Positions 29,118-37,335 of a stretch of 38,252 bases of DNA are shown one piece after another. The translations under genes were made by a program, and so were the position numbers. The DNA lies in assembly GCA_022508745.1 (NCBI GenBank), contig JAFLUP010000019.1, positions 1 to 38,252 of the forward strand, read 5' to 3'. The notes under the pieces are model-generated. The model was not told the DNA's origin, did no database searches, and saw only the letters and a list, made by a program, of their open reading frames with translations. The number at the start of each line of letters is the position of its first letter. Position 1 is the stretch's first letter. The stretch comes from Oscillospiraceae bacterium. GTDB taxonomy: Bacteria; Bacillota; Clostridia; Oscillospirales; CAG-382.

Positions 29118-30143
29118 TCACACCTTCTCTTTCCCGGCGAGGATGCGTTTATAATCCTCCAGATTGCGTTTCAGGAGGGTCGGGGTGTCCAACTCATAAG
29201 GGCATTTGGATTTGCATTTTCCGCAGCCGACGCACTGCTCGATTCGGAACATCATCTTTTGGCTCTCCGGAGTCAGCCAGCCGGCGGAGGGGCTGCGGCG
29301 GATCAACTGGGACATCCGGGCGCAATTGCTGATCTGGATTCCCACGGGGCAAGGCATACAGTATCCACAGGCGCGGCAGAAGTTGCCCAGCAGCTCCGCG
29401 CGGTCCCGTTCGATGGACGCGAGGATCTCCCCTGCCATCTCCGGCGGATTTTCCCCACAGGCGAGGAAGTCGTCCAGTTCGCTTTCCCGCTGGACGCCCC
29501 AGATGGGCAGAACGTTATCATACTGCGCCATCCACGCGTACGCCGCTTTTGCGTCGGTAATCAATCCACCGGAAAGCCCTTTCATGGCGATAAAGCCCAC
29601 GTTTTGTTCGCGGCAGAGATCCACCAGCGCCAGATCGGTTTCCGTAGCGAGGTAGCAAAACGGGAACTGCAAAGTCTCATACAGCCCGGAGCGAACAGCC
29701 TCCTCCGCCACGTGGGGGCGATGGTTGGTGATGCCAATGTGTCGGATTTTCCCTTGGGCCTTGGCTTCCAGCATGGCCTCATACAGCCCGCTGCCGTCCC
29801 CCGGACGGGGGCAGACGGCAGGATTGTGGAACTGATAGAAGTCGAGGTAGTCGGTTTTCAGGTTATGCAGACTGGTTTCCAGATCCTTCCAGAAGCCCTC
29901 CACGTCCTTCGTCATGGTCTTGCTGGCGATGAAAATATGCTCCCGCACGTCGGAGAGGGCAATCCCGATTTTGCGCTCGCTGTCCGAATAAGCGCGGGCG
30001 GTGTCGAAAAAGGTGATGCCGGCGTCATACGCCTTGCGAAGCAGGGCACAAGCAGCTTCCTCCGAAATGCGCTGAATGGGCAGTGCGCCGAAGGCGTTTT
30101 TCGGCGTGACGATCCCGGTTTTTCCCAGTGTGACGGTCTGCAT
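29118..30143 (-). CDS. Aldo/keto reductase with C-terminal ferredoxin-like 4Fe-4S domain
   Basis: This 341-residue oxidoreductase has an N-terminal TIM barrel with the AKR tetrad Asp47 (FFDTARAYSDSE), Tyr52, Lys75 (ASKT) and His106 (YQFHN). Residues about 260-325 carry two Cys clusters, CGYCMPCPVGIQISNC and CVGCGKCKSKCP, which would hold iron-sulfur clusters and link the barrel to electron transfer. This fused form is common in anaerobes; substrates are mostly unknown. The start has GGAGG about 12 bases upstream. It forms an operon with the S41 gene downstream. A second copy of its 3' end lies beyond that gene. Confidence 0.93.
   Translation of the reverse strand: MQTVTLGKTGIVTPKNAFGALPIQRISEEAACALLRKAYDAGITFFDTARAYSDSERKIGIALSDVREHIFIASKTMTKDVEGFWKDLETSLHNLKTDYLDFYQFHNPAVCPRPGDGSGLYEAMLEAKAQGKIRHIGITNHRPHVAEEAVRSGLYETLQFPFCYLATETDLALVDLCREQNVGFIAMKGLSGGLITDAKAAYAWMAQYDNVLPIWGVQRESELDDFLACGENPPEMAGEILASIERDRAELLGNFCRACGYCMPCPVGIQISNCARMSQLIRRSPSAGWLTPESQKMMFRIEQCVGCGKCKSKCPYELDTPTLLKRNLEDYKRILAGKEKV
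29122..29173. repeat. 52-bp direct repeat, copy B, within the aldo/keto reductase gene
   Basis: This is the 3' end of the intact aldo/keto reductase gene, covering its last codons up to 2 bases before the stop. It matches 27769-27820 at 51 of 52 positions. Confidence 0.9.
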
Positions 30144-30172
30144 AGGTACACTTTTCCTCCGTTTTCATGGAT

Positions 30173-30201
30173 AACGGGCAGACGTGACCCGTCCGCCCGT
30201 T
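30173..30201 (-). other. Intercistronic hairpin between the kinase-like and aldo/keto reductase genes
   Basis: AACGGGC (30173-30179) pairs with GCCCGTT (30195-30201), and 3 further pairs form after one mismatch. No T-run follows on the minus strand, so it is at most a partial terminator or processing site. Confidence 0.45.
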
Positions 30202-30213
30202 GATGATCCTGTC

Positions 30214-30816
30214 TTATTCCGCTTTTGCGAAGGCACAGATAAGCTCCGCTGTCTTTTCGATCCCCAGCATACCGCTGTTGATCAACATATCATAGTTGCG
30301 CCTTGCGCCCCAGATGCTGTCAGTAAATTCCTCATAGTGGCGTGCCCGGCGTTTATCCGATTGGGCCAACAGCTTTTCCGCCTTGGACGCATCCTCGCCG
30401 TATTCCTCGACGATCCGCTGCAGGCGGGATTTTTTATCTGCATAGATAAAGATGCGCAGAACATCCTGCCGATCCCGCAGGATATAGTCCGCACAGCGCC
30501 CCACGATGACACAGGGAGATTCCGCAAACTTCAGGATGACGTCCCGCTGTGCAAGAAAGACCTGGGTGTTCAGATCCATGTGAGCGCCCGCGTGATTGAC
30601 ATAGCCGTAGCTGGTGCCGATGGCAAGGTCATAAAGGAAAGAGCGGGTGACCACCTGATCGTTTTCTTCGATGGCCTCCACGGCAAGCCCGGAGTGCTTC
30701 GCCGTCTCGTCGACCAGCTCGCGGTCGTAATACGGGATGCCCAGTTTTTGCGCCACCAATTTTCCGATGGTTCGCCCGCCGCTGCCGTATTCACGCCCGA
30801 TGGTGATGATTTTCAT
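30214..30816 (-). CDS. Cytidylate-kinase-like protein
   Basis: This 200-residue P-loop NTPase is of the cytidylate-kinase-like family common in Clostridia. The nucleotide loop is GREYGSGGRTIG (residues 7-18), followed by LGIPYYDRELVDE, the LID-like stretch VGRCADYILRDR and an Arg/Lys-rich region RRARHYEEFT. It is shorter than true CMP kinase (cmk) and its substrate has not been shown. The ATG at 30814-30816 follows GGAAGGG by 7 bases; a longer form would begin within the promoter. It has its own promoter, and transcription may continue into the aldo/keto reductase gene, 70 bases downstream. Confidence 0.88.
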   Translation of the reverse strand: MKIITIGREYGSGGRTIGKLVAQKLGIPYYDRELVDETAKHSGLAVEAIEENDQVVTRSFLYDLAIGTSYGYVNHAGAHMDLNTQVFLAQRDVILKFAESPCVIVGRCADYILRDRQDVLRIFIYADKKSRLQRIVEEYGEDASKAEKLLAQSDKRRARHYEEFTDSIWGARRNYDMLINSGMLGIEKTAELICAFAKAE

Positions 30817-30848
30817 ATAAGAACCCTTCCTTTCTTTGTGGTATCTAT

Positions 30849-30877
30849 AGTTTAGCACACTTTGCGGGAGTTGTCAA
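30849..30877 (-). promoter_or_regulatory. Sigma-A promoter of the cytidylate-kinase-like gene
   Basis: TTGACA (30872-30877) and TAAACT (30849-30854) on the minus strand are 17 bp apart. Confidence 0.8.
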
Positions 30878-30878
30878 T

Positions 30879-30909
30879 AAAAAAAGCGGTTCCCCTATGG
30901 AAAAACCGC
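30879..30909 (-). terminator. Rho-independent terminator ending the V-ATPase - radC - DUF1294 transcript
   Basis: GCGGTT (30886-30891) pairs with AACCGC (30904-30909), with extra pairs in the loop, followed by seven T on the minus strand. Confidence 0.8.
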
Positions 30910-30949
30910 GATTTTCACGCAAAAAGAAAGACTTTTTTGTGCAACATAC

Positions 30950-31240
30950 TCAAATAAGATCGGAAAGGTAGCCTGCGGAGAGCCACGCCAGCGCCAACTG
31001 CAACAGCAGACCCGCCGTGCCCGTCAGCCAAAAAGAGGAATGTTTTGTCTTGTGCCGGAACAGCGCCATGGACAAAAGTCCGCCCGGCGCGCCGAACAAC
31101 AGCAGGCAGAGCAACAGCGTCCGCTCCCGGATGCGCCGCTTCCGGCGCTTTGCGAACCATTTGTCCAGCGCAAACAGCACAAAGGTCAAAGCGCTCATTC
31201 CCGCTTCAAGGGCGAGAAACAGGTAAAACATGGTCGTCAC
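30950..31240 (-). CDS. DUF1294 small membrane protein
   Basis: This 96-residue protein of the DUF1294 family has an N-terminal helix, the cytoplasmic motif LDKWFAKRRKRRIRE with the conserved Asp-Lys, LLLFGAPGGLLSMALFRHKTKHSSF with the signature Arg-His-Lys-Thr, and a C-terminal helix. Function is unknown. The start is GTG (31238-31240), overlapping the radC stop (GTGA); an ATG three codons later is the alternative. It is the last gene of the transcript and is followed by a terminator. Confidence 0.85.
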   Translation of the reverse strand: MTTMFYLFLALEAGMSALTFVLFALDKWFAKRRKRRIRERTLLLCLLLFGAPGGLLSMALFRHKTKHSSFWLTGTAGLLLQLALAWLSAGYLSDLI

Positions 31241-31923
31241 GGCGAAATCGCCTCGTTCAGGATGGGACGGCAGACGGTATCCGCGACGATATAATGCTCC
31301 AGCAAGGTGAGGTTATGTTCCTTCAGTTCTTTATGCAGGATTCTGGTGGTCTCCAGATCCGCAGCGGAGGGGACCGGCTTGCCGTTGGGGTGATTGTGCG
31401 CGATGATAAGAGAGCAAGCGCCGTAGCGTTCCGCGGGTTCCGTGAGGGAACGAAGGGTCAGGTTCACGGAATGTAGTCCGCCGACGATGGTGCGGCGATG
31501 CAGCAGAAAACCGTCCTTATCCAGAAAAAACAAGATCACATGCTCCTTGCGGAACCCGATAAACTGGATCGGCAGATAGGAAGCGAGAAAGCGTTCATCA
31601 AAGAAGTGCGCCCTGCAGACCAACATCTGCGAGCGCTCCTGCAAATGACGCAGCAGCGCAAAAAAGCAATCCGCGCCGGCGGGCAATCGGACGTTCGCGT
31701 GCAGCTCCTCCGGGGAGGCGAGCAGAACACTGTCGAGAGAACCGAAAGTCTCAAGCAACCGTTCTGCAATGGGGCGGGTATCCACCCGCGGGATGGCGTA
31801 AAACAGCAAAAATTCCAGCAGCTCCGCTTCCGAAAACGTATCCGCTCCGTTCTTTACGAACCGCTCCCGCACGCGCTTGCGATGCCCTTCATGGGGGCGC
31901 GGTTCCTTTGCTACGGTCGCCAT
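31237..31923 (-). CDS. radC: RadC-family JAB-domain protein
   Basis: This 228-residue protein of the RadC/UPF0758 family has an N-terminal helix-hairpin-helix region (GADTFSEAELLEFLLFYAIPR and IAERLLETFGSL) and a C-terminal JAB/MPN metalloprotease-like domain with the metal motif AHNHPNGKPVPSAAD (His176, His178, Asp189). Despite its name, a repair role is not established. AAGGAG lies 13 bases before the ATG, just past the V-ATPase subunit D stop, so it is co-transcribed with the ATPase genes. Confidence 0.92.
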   Translation of the reverse strand: MATVAKEPRPHEGHRKRVRERFVKNGADTFSEAELLEFLLFYAIPRVDTRPIAERLLETFGSLDSVLLASPEELHANVRLPAGADCFFALLRHLQERSQMLVCRAHFFDERFLASYLPIQFIGFRKEHVILFFLDKDGFLLHRRTIVGGLHSVNLTLRSLTEPAERYGACSLIIAHNHPNGKPVPSAADLETTRILHKELKEHNLTLLEHYIVADTVCRPILNEAISP

Positions 31924-31941
31924 GGGTTCGTTTTCACTCCT

Positions 31942-32568
31942 TTATGCCTGCGTTTTTCGCGCTTCCAGTTGATTTTTGATCACCTTTTGACGGGCGAATT
32001 CCTCCCGTTCCTTTTCAGACAGCGCCTCCGTGATGGCGGCGATGGCTTCTGTATAGCGAGGGATCATGATGTTTTTGAGAGCGTTGGCGCGCTTCTGGGT
32101 CTTGCGGATACCCTCCGCGAGACGATAGACGCCGCTTTCCAGCTCTGCCAGCTCCACCGTCAACTGCCGCGCTTCATTGAATTTCAGATACGCCACGTCC
32201 AGATCCACGCTGGTGCGGTGGAAGCCGCCCGGTGCGGAGGGAGGAAGATACTCGTCCCGCACCGAAGGGATCTCCACACCCATGACACTGCGGCCGGAAA
32301 GGTGCAGCTTATCGTCCAGCGGGACAGAGGCGGCGATCTCGTCCACGATCCCCAACAGGATGTTGGCGCGGCGAAGCGCGTCATAGGCTTCCTGATAGGT
32401 GCTGCGGATGCGCATCTGGATACTCTGCGCCCGCTCGATCATGCCCATGGTTTCCCGTATGAGAATATTCCGTTTTCTGTCCAGCAATTCATAGCCGTTC
32501 TCCGCCAGCGCCAGCGTGCGCTTCAAACGGAGCAGATTGCTTTTGGTGGCAACGATCCGTTCCGCCAT
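31942..32568 (-). CDS. ntpD: V-type ATPase subunit D
   Basis: This 208-residue central-stalk rotor subunit of the V/A-type ATPase is mostly a long antiparallel coiled coil formed by its N- and C-terminal helices. Family marks are ATKSNLLRLKRTLALAENGYELLDRKRNIL at the start and RLAEGIRKTQKRANALKN near the end. It couples rotation of the A3B3 head to the membrane ring. It starts 2 bases after the subunit B stop and is the last ATPase gene in the operon. Confidence 0.95.
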   Translation of the reverse strand: MAERIVATKSNLLRLKRTLALAENGYELLDRKRNILIRETMGMIERAQSIQMRIRSTYQEAYDALRRANILLGIVDEIAASVPLDDKLHLSGRSVMGVEIPSVRDEYLPPSAPGGFHRTSVDLDVAYLKFNEARQLTVELAELESGVYRLAEGIRKTQKRANALKNIMIPRYTEAIAAITEALSEKEREEFARQKVIKNQLEARKTQA

Positions 32569-32570
32569 GA

Positions 32571-33950
32571 TCAGCCTTCCTCACCGAAATGCTGCGCCAG
32601 CAGCTTGGGATCCAGACGGTCCATTTCGGAGGCGGGCAGCAGGCGGAGCATCTCCCAGCCCAGATCCAGCGTTTCTTCGATGGAGCGGCTTTCATGCTCC
32701 CCTTGGGCGATGAACTTGGTTTCAAACGCCTGCCCGAATTGCAAATAGCGTTTGTCCGTTTCGCTCAATTCGTCCTCGCCGATGACGGCGGAAAGCGCCC
32801 TTGCGTCCTGCACCTTGGAATAGGAGGAGAACAACTGGTTCATCAATGCCGCATGGTCGGCGCGGGTATACCCCTCGCCGATGCCGTCCTTCATCAGACG
32901 GGAAAGGCTGAGCAGCACGTTGATGGGCGGATAAATGCCCTTTCCGTTCAGGGCGCGGTCCAGCACGATCTGCCCTTCCGTGATATAACCGGTCAAGTCG
33001 GGGATGGGGTGCCCGATATCGTCGTTGGGCATGGTCAGGATGGGAATCTGGGTCACGGAACCCATCTTCCCCTTCACCATACCGGCGCGTTCGTACAAGG
33101 ACGCGAGGTCGGAATAGAGATACCCCGGATAGCCTTTTCTGCCCGGAATCTCCCCTTTGGAGGAAGAAAATTCCCGCAATGCCTCGCAGTAGGAGGTCAT
33201 GTCCGTCATGACCACCAGAACGTGCATCCCCAGATCAAAGGCGAGGTATTCCGCGGCGGTCAACGCGCAGCGAGGCGTGACGGTACGTTCAATGATGGGG
33301 TCGTTGGAGGTATTGAGGAACATGGCGACGTGATCCAGCACGCCCGCGTCCTCGAAACAGCGGCGGAAGTATGCCGCTACGTCGTTCTTGACCCCCATCG
33401 CGGCAAACACCACTGCGAACCGTGCGTGCTCCTCCCCTGCGATCTTCGCCTGGCTGACGATCTGTACGGCAAGCTCGTTATGCTTCATGCCGTAACCGGA
33501 GAAAATGGGGAGCTTTTGCCCGCGAATGAGGGTGGAAAGCGCGTCAATGGCGGAAATGCCCGTACAGATATAGTTGCGGGGATAGACCCGCTCCACGGGA
33601 TTGATGGCGGAACCGTTGATGTCCCGCACGCAATCGGAAAAGACGGGACCGAGCCCGTCGCGGGGCTTGCCGGTGCCGTCGAACACCCGCCCGAGGATCC
33701 CGGCGGAAAGCGGCAGAGACATGGGCCTTCCGCGGAACACCGTTTCGGTGTTTTCCAGAGAAAACCCGCTGGTGCCTTCGAACACCTGCACGATCACCCG
33801 GTCTCCGTCGATACGGGCGATCTTCCCCGTGCGGACGGTGCCGTCCCGGAGGCGGATCTCCGCCTGCTCCTCATAGCCAACGCCGGAAACGCCTTCCAGC
33901 GCGATGAGGGAGCCGGAGATTTCCTGCAAGCCCTGATAAGAAATGATCAT
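32571..33950 (-). CDS. ntpB: V-type ATPase subunit B
   Basis: This 459-residue non-catalytic nucleotide-binding subunit of the A3B3 hexamer has recognisable stretches [68 protein letters not shown] and [28 protein letters not shown]. As usual for B, the phosphate-binding loop is degenerate (GYGMKHNEL). The chosen ATG at 33948-33950 begins the conserved N-terminus and follows a G-rich ribosome site. It lies between subunits A and D. Confidence 0.97.
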   Translation of the reverse strand: MIISYQGLQEISGSLIALEGVSGVGYEEQAEIRLRDGTVRTGKIARIDGDRVIVQVFEGTSGFSLENTETVFRGRPMSLPLSAGILGRVFDGTGKPRDGLGPVFSDCVRDINGSAINPVERVYPRNYICTGISAIDALSTLIRGQKLPIFSGYGMKHNELAVQIVSQAKIAGEEHARFAVVFAAMGVKNDVAAYFRRCFEDAGVLDHVAMFLNTSNDPIIERTVTPRCALTAAEYLAFDLGMHVLVVMTDMTSYCEALREFSSSKGEIPGRKGYPGYLYSDLASLYERAGMVKGKMGSVTQIPILTMPNDDIGHPIPDLTGYITEGQIVLDRALNGKGIYPPINVLLSLSRLMKDGIGEGYTRADHAALMNQLFSSYSKVQDARALSAVIGEDELSETDKRYLQFGQAFETKFIAQGEHESRSIEETLDLGWEMLRLLPASEMDRLDPKLLAQHFGEEG

Positions 33951-33969
33951 CTTTGCTTTTCCCCCTTCC

Positions 33970-35757
33970 TTACCGCGCGGAGAGCGGCTCTTTGGGCGGC
34001 TCGAAGAGTCTCGCCATGGTAGCGTCAATCTCGGCTTTGACGGTATCGAAGCCGGAAAGATCGCTGTTGGGGATATCGAACTTCATGCGGATGAGCTTCT
34101 CGTATAACCCGGTTTCCGTGATCCGCGCGGCGGGCTTGCCGGTTTCGACCAGCGCCTTTGCGGCGTCGTACAGATACAGGATGGTCTGCATCATGAGGAA
34201 CTGCTTTTCCAGCGGGACGTAGGTGTCGTCCGGATGGTAAGCGTTCTGCTGCAAAAAGCCGACGCGGATGACCCGGGCGATGTCGATGATGAGACGCTGG
34301 TCATCCGGCAGAACGTCCGCGCCCACCAATTTGACAATCTCCATCAGCGAGCTTTCCTCCAGAAGGAGGGAAACGATCCGACGGCGGCACTCCGTGAAGT
34401 TCGGGTTTACCCGCGCGTTGAAATACGGGGCAAGTTCCGGCCCGTACTCGCTGTAACTGTCCATCCAGTTGATGGAGGGATAGTGTCGTGCATAGGCAAG
34501 AGATTTATCCAGTGCCCAGAAAACACGGGTAAACCGTTTGGTATTCTGGGTCACGGGCTCGGAAAAATCGTTCCCCTGCGGGGAAACAGCGCCCACGACG
34601 GTGACGGAACCGCGATGACCGCTCAAGGCATTGACGCTTCCGGCGCGCTCGTAAAAGGCAGAAAGACGGGAAGGAAGATACGCCGGGAAGCCCTCCTCGG
34701 CAGGCATCTCCTCCAGACGGCCGGAGATCTCCCGCAGCGCTTCCGCCCAACGGGAGGTGGAGTCCGCCATCATGGCTACATCGTAGCCCATGTCGCGGAA
34801 ATATTCCGCCAATGTGATGCCGGTATAGATGGAAGCCTCACGGGCTGCCACCGGCATATTGGAAGTATTGGCAATGAGGATGGTGCGTTCGGTCAGTTTC
34901 TTTCCGGTGCGCGGGTCGATCAGCTCCCCGAACTCGTCCAAAACCTGCGTCATCTCGTTGCCGCGTTCCCCGCAGCCCACGTAGACAATCAGGTCCGCGT
35001 CACACCATTTTGCCAGCTGATGCTGGGTCATGGTCTTCCCCGTTCCGAACCCGCCGGGAATGGCGGCCGTACCGCCCTTGGCGATGGGAAACACGGAGTC
35101 GATGACCCGCTGTCCGGTGATCAGCGGCGTGGTGAAAGGAAGCCGTTCCCGGAAGGGGCGCGGCTGGCGGATAGGCCACTTCTGTGCCAGCATGACGGCA
35201 TGCTCCGCGCCGTCCGCATCCCGCAGACGAAGCACGGGTTCCTCGATGGTATATTCCCCATCCGGCGCTGCCCAGACCACCATACCCGAAAGGGACGGCG
35301 GGATCATGGAGCGGTGCAAAAAGCTCTCCGTCTCCCGCACCTCGGCAAACACACTGCCGCCGGTGAGTTCTTCCCCGACGGAAACCGTCAGGTGGGTCGG
35401 CCAGCGTTTCTCGGTATCCAGCATACCCACGGGCGTTCCGCGGCCGATGAACACGCCGTCCTTGGCGGCGATGGCGCGCAGCGGACGCTCGATGCCGTCC
35501 AGAATATCCCCCACAAGTCCCGGCCCGAGGGTGACGGAAAGCGGTTCTCCGGTGGCAATGACAGGATCCCCCGGACGGACGCCGGTGGTCTCCTCATACA
35601 CCTGAATGAGGGTCTCCTGCGCCGTGACGCGGATGACCTCGCCCACCAGACGTTCCCGCCCCACCAGGACCATTTCCTGCATGAAGAAGGTTTTGCTGTC
35701 GCGAACGGTGACAACCGGACCGTTCACGCCGAATATGACATTCTCTTTCCTATCCAT
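33970..35757 (-). CDS. ntpA: V-type ATPase catalytic subunit A
   Basis: This 595-residue catalytic subunit has the P-loop GGFGTGKT (residues 235-242), the catalytic-glutamate region [14 protein letters not shown], and [33 protein letters not shown]. The non-homologous insert typical of A subunits (residues about 110-200) is present. The ATG overlaps the subunit E stop by one base (TGATG); a GTG one codon upstream is the alternative. It hydrolyses or makes ATP with proton or sodium movement through the membrane ring. Confidence 0.97.
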   Translation of the reverse strand: MDRKENVIFGVNGPVVTVRDSKTFFMQEMVLVGRERLVGEVIRVTAQETLIQVYEETTGVRPGDPVIATGEPLSVTLGPGLVGDILDGIERPLRAIAAKDGVFIGRGTPVGMLDTEKRWPTHLTVSVGEELTGGSVFAEVRETESFLHRSMIPPSLSGMVVWAAPDGEYTIEEPVLRLRDADGAEHAVMLAQKWPIRQPRPFRERLPFTTPLITGQRVIDSVFPIAKGGTAAIPGGFGTGKTMTQHQLAKWCDADLIVYVGCGERGNEMTQVLDEFGELIDPRTGKKLTERTILIANTSNMPVAAREASIYTGITLAEYFRDMGYDVAMMADSTSRWAEALREISGRLEEMPAEEGFPAYLPSRLSAFYERAGSVNALSGHRGSVTVVGAVSPQGNDFSEPVTQNTKRFTRVFWALDKSLAYARHYPSINWMDSYSEYGPELAPYFNARVNPNFTECRRRIVSLLLEESSLMEIVKLVGADVLPDDQRLIIDIARVIRVGFLQQNAYHPDDTYVPLEKQFLMMQTILYLYDAAKALVETGKPAARITETGLYEKLIRMKFDIPNSDLSGFDTVKAEIDATMARLFEPPKEPLSAR

Positions 35758-36350
35758 CACGATATATCCAATCCCGCCGTCTCTGCGAAACGGCGTTTCT
35801 GTTCCGCTAAATGCGTATCCAGCGTATCATCTGCAGTGACCCTGCCATCAGGTGAAGCGGCACGCAAGCCTCCCAGCCGGATGGACGCGTCCTCGGCAAA
35901 CACCGTCCCTTCCGGGAAAAGCGGCGTAAGCATTTCCACGTACGCAAGATCCCGCGTGCGAAGGAAAACCCGCATGGCACCCGCGGGAAGCGCCTTGCAA
36001 AGACGCTCGGCGGAGGCTTGCAGAAACGCAGGATACTCTTCTCCCTCGGAAAACTCCGCGATACGGCTCTCCGCCCGAGCAATGACGGAATCCCGGATGG
36101 CCAGTTGCTTTTCGGAGATGGCGGCGGCAGAGGTGCGAACCGCCTCCGAAAGCAGACGTCCCGCGTCTTTCTGCGCCTCGTCCCGGGCGGTGTTCATGAT
36201 CTTTTCCCGCTCCTTGGCGAGCAAAAGGCGCTCCGCCTCCAGTTCCGCAGAACGGATCTGCTCCGCCTCCGTCAGGATCGCACCGCTTTCCTGCTCTGCG
36301 CGGGTACGGATGGACGCGACGAAGGAATAAAGATGATCTTGCTCCGACAT
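35757..36350 (-). CDS. ntpE: V-type ATPase subunit E
   Basis: This 197-residue peripheral-stalk subunit has its N-terminal 110 residues as a charged, Ala/Glu/Arg-rich coiled coil (for example SAELEAERLLLAKEREK), and the C-terminal globular part has VFLRTRDLAYVEML and IRLGGLRAASPDGRV. It ties the head to the membrane subunit I. The ATG is preceded by GGTGAT, complementary to the extended anti-Shine-Dalgarno end, and by a longer gap (109 bases) from subunit F that carries hairpins. Confidence 0.9.
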   Translation of the reverse strand: MSEQDHLYSFVASIRTRAEQESGAILTEAEQIRSAELEAERLLLAKEREKIMNTARDEAQKDAGRLLSEAVRTSAAAISEKQLAIRDSVIARAESRIAEFSEGEEYPAFLQASAERLCKALPAGAMRVFLRTRDLAYVEMLTPLFPEGTVFAEDASIRLGGLRAASPDGRVTADDTLDTHLAEQKRRFAETAGLDIS

Positions 36351-36373
36351 GATAATCACCATACCTTTCTTGG

Positions 36374-36397
36374 AATTTGTGCTGCAAGGCACAAATT
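36374..36397 (-). other. Intercistronic stem-loop before ntpE
   Basis: AATTTGTGC (36374-36382) and GCACAAATT (36389-36397) form a perfect 9-bp stem with a 6-base loop, 23 bases upstream of the ntpE start. No T-run follows. Confidence 0.6.
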
Positions 36398-36442
36398 GCG
36401 CGCGAAAAAAGCAACAAACAGAAAACAGCTTTTTCACGCTGT

Positions 36443-36459
36443 CCGCCCTTTTGGGACGG
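36443..36459 (-). other. Stem-loop immediately after the ntpF stop
   Basis: On the minus strand CCG-T-CCC pairs with GGGCGG around an AAAA loop, with one bulge, directly after the ntpF stop codon. A weaker stem and T-rich sequence follow, so partial termination or an RNA-processing site is possible. Confidence 0.45.
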
Positions 36460-36771
36460 TCAAATCTTCACGCCGATGGCTTCCTGAATGTACCCGGTGA
36501 TCTTGTCCGCATAAGCCGTTTCCCCCACATGGCGGTCCGGCACTTCCACGATCAGCGGGCGCTGACTGTGCAGACGGACGCGGTCCACCAACGCCTGCTG
36601 CATGGCGGCAAGGCGCGGGGAGATCATGACGATCCCCACCTCCGGATCCGCAATGGCCTGCTCCAACGCTTCCCGCACTTCTTCGGGGGTATGCGCCTCC
36701 GCCCCGGCGACGCCGGCGAGACGCATGCCCATCACGGTATCATGGGTATCCGCAATCAGCACGAAACGCAT
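36460..36771 (-). CDS. ntpF: V-type ATPase subunit F
   Basis: This 103-residue small rotor-associated subunit has a Rossmann-like fold: MRFVLIADTHDTVMGMRLAGV at the start, DPEVGIVMIS in the middle and RPLIVEVPD before the C-terminal helix. It binds subunit D in the central stalk. It starts 2 bases after the subunit K stop, with no clear ribosome site, so translation is probably coupled. Confidence 0.93.
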   Translation of the reverse strand: MRFVLIADTHDTVMGMRLAGVAGAEAHTPEEVREALEQAIADPEVGIVMISPRLAAMQQALVDRVRLHSQRPLIVEVPDRHVGETAYADKITGYIQEAIGVKI

Positions 36772-36773
36772 GA

Positions 36774-37277
36774 TTACAGAGCCGTCAGCGCGGAAAGATC
36801 CGGCATTTGCAGAATGATCAGGAAGGCGATGATGAAGCCGTAAATAGCAACCGCTTCGCCCAGCGCCACGAAGATCATGGATTTACCGAAGGACTTCGGA
36901 TCCTCCGCCACCGCGCCGATGGCCGCGGGCGCACCTGCGGAAAGCGCGATACCGGCGCCCAGAGCGGCAAGACCGATGCTCAAAGCGGCACCGATGAAGC
37001 CCAGACCGGCAGCAAGCCCCGCACCGGAGGAAGCGGTCTCGGTCGTTTCGGTAGAAACGGCCGGTTCACCCTCTGCGGGAACGGAATCTTCAGGTTCCGC
37101 GGCAGAAACCGCAAAGACCAGCGAGAAGCAGACCAGCAGTGCCACCGCAAGGGAGACAAACTGACGACGGAAGGCTTTTTTTCCGTTTCCGGTGCGTTTC
37201 ATGGTGATCACGGCGATCACAACGGAGGCGACCAGCGCAAGCATCGGAAGCAAAACGGCAAGAATCGTAGTAAGCAT
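36774..37277 (-). CDS. ntpK: V-type ATPase membrane-ring subunit K (proteolipid) with N-terminal extension
   Basis: This is a 167-residue ring subunit. The conserved c-type hairpin occupies residues 85-157, with the Gly/Ala-rich first helix GLAAGLGFIGAALSIGLAAL and the second helix FVALGEAVAIYGFIIAF carrying the ion-binding Glu141 and Tyr146. In front of it is an extra region: a hydrophobic helix, a basic loop (KRTGNGKKAFRRQ), another hydrophobic helix and an acidic Ser/Thr/Glu linker (61-83). The ATG at 37275-37277 follows AAAGGA by 9 bases. The residues after Glu141 are Ala-Val rather than Ser-Thr, which suggests protons rather than sodium; this is only an inference. Confidence 0.92.
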   Translation of the reverse strand: MLTTILAVLLPMLALVASVVIAVITMKRTGNGKKAFRRQFVSLAVALLVCFSLVFAVSAAEPEDSVPAEGEPAVSTETTETASSGAGLAAGLGFIGAALSIGLAALGAGIALSAGAPAAIGAVAEDPKSFGKSMIFVALGEAVAIYGFIIAFLIILQMPDLSALTAL

Positions 37278-37306
37278 GGCAAACAATCCTTTCTTTCTAT
37301 GAACCT

Positions 37307-37330
37307 ATTATCCTTCAAATTATCCTTCAA
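37307..37330. repeat. Tandem 12-bp duplication in the ntpI-ntpK gap
   Basis: ATTATCCTTCAA occurs twice in direct succession just after the ntpI stop. It looks like a slippage duplication. Confidence 0.7.
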
Positions 37331-37335
37331 AAATT

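Noticed and set aside
27769..29173. Complete integrative element with att sites
   Set aside because: Only the S41 gene lies between the repeats; there is no integrase or recombinase. A direct repeat alone does not prove an element.
34234..36330. Very long open frame on the plus strand opposite the V-ATPase A and E genes
   Set aside because: It lies antisense to clearly conserved ATPase genes, has no ribosome site, and its composition (Arg, His, Gly, Asp) is typical of a shadow frame in GC-rich DNA. The same holds for other long antisense frames over copA, spoIIE, the GH35 gene and subunit B.
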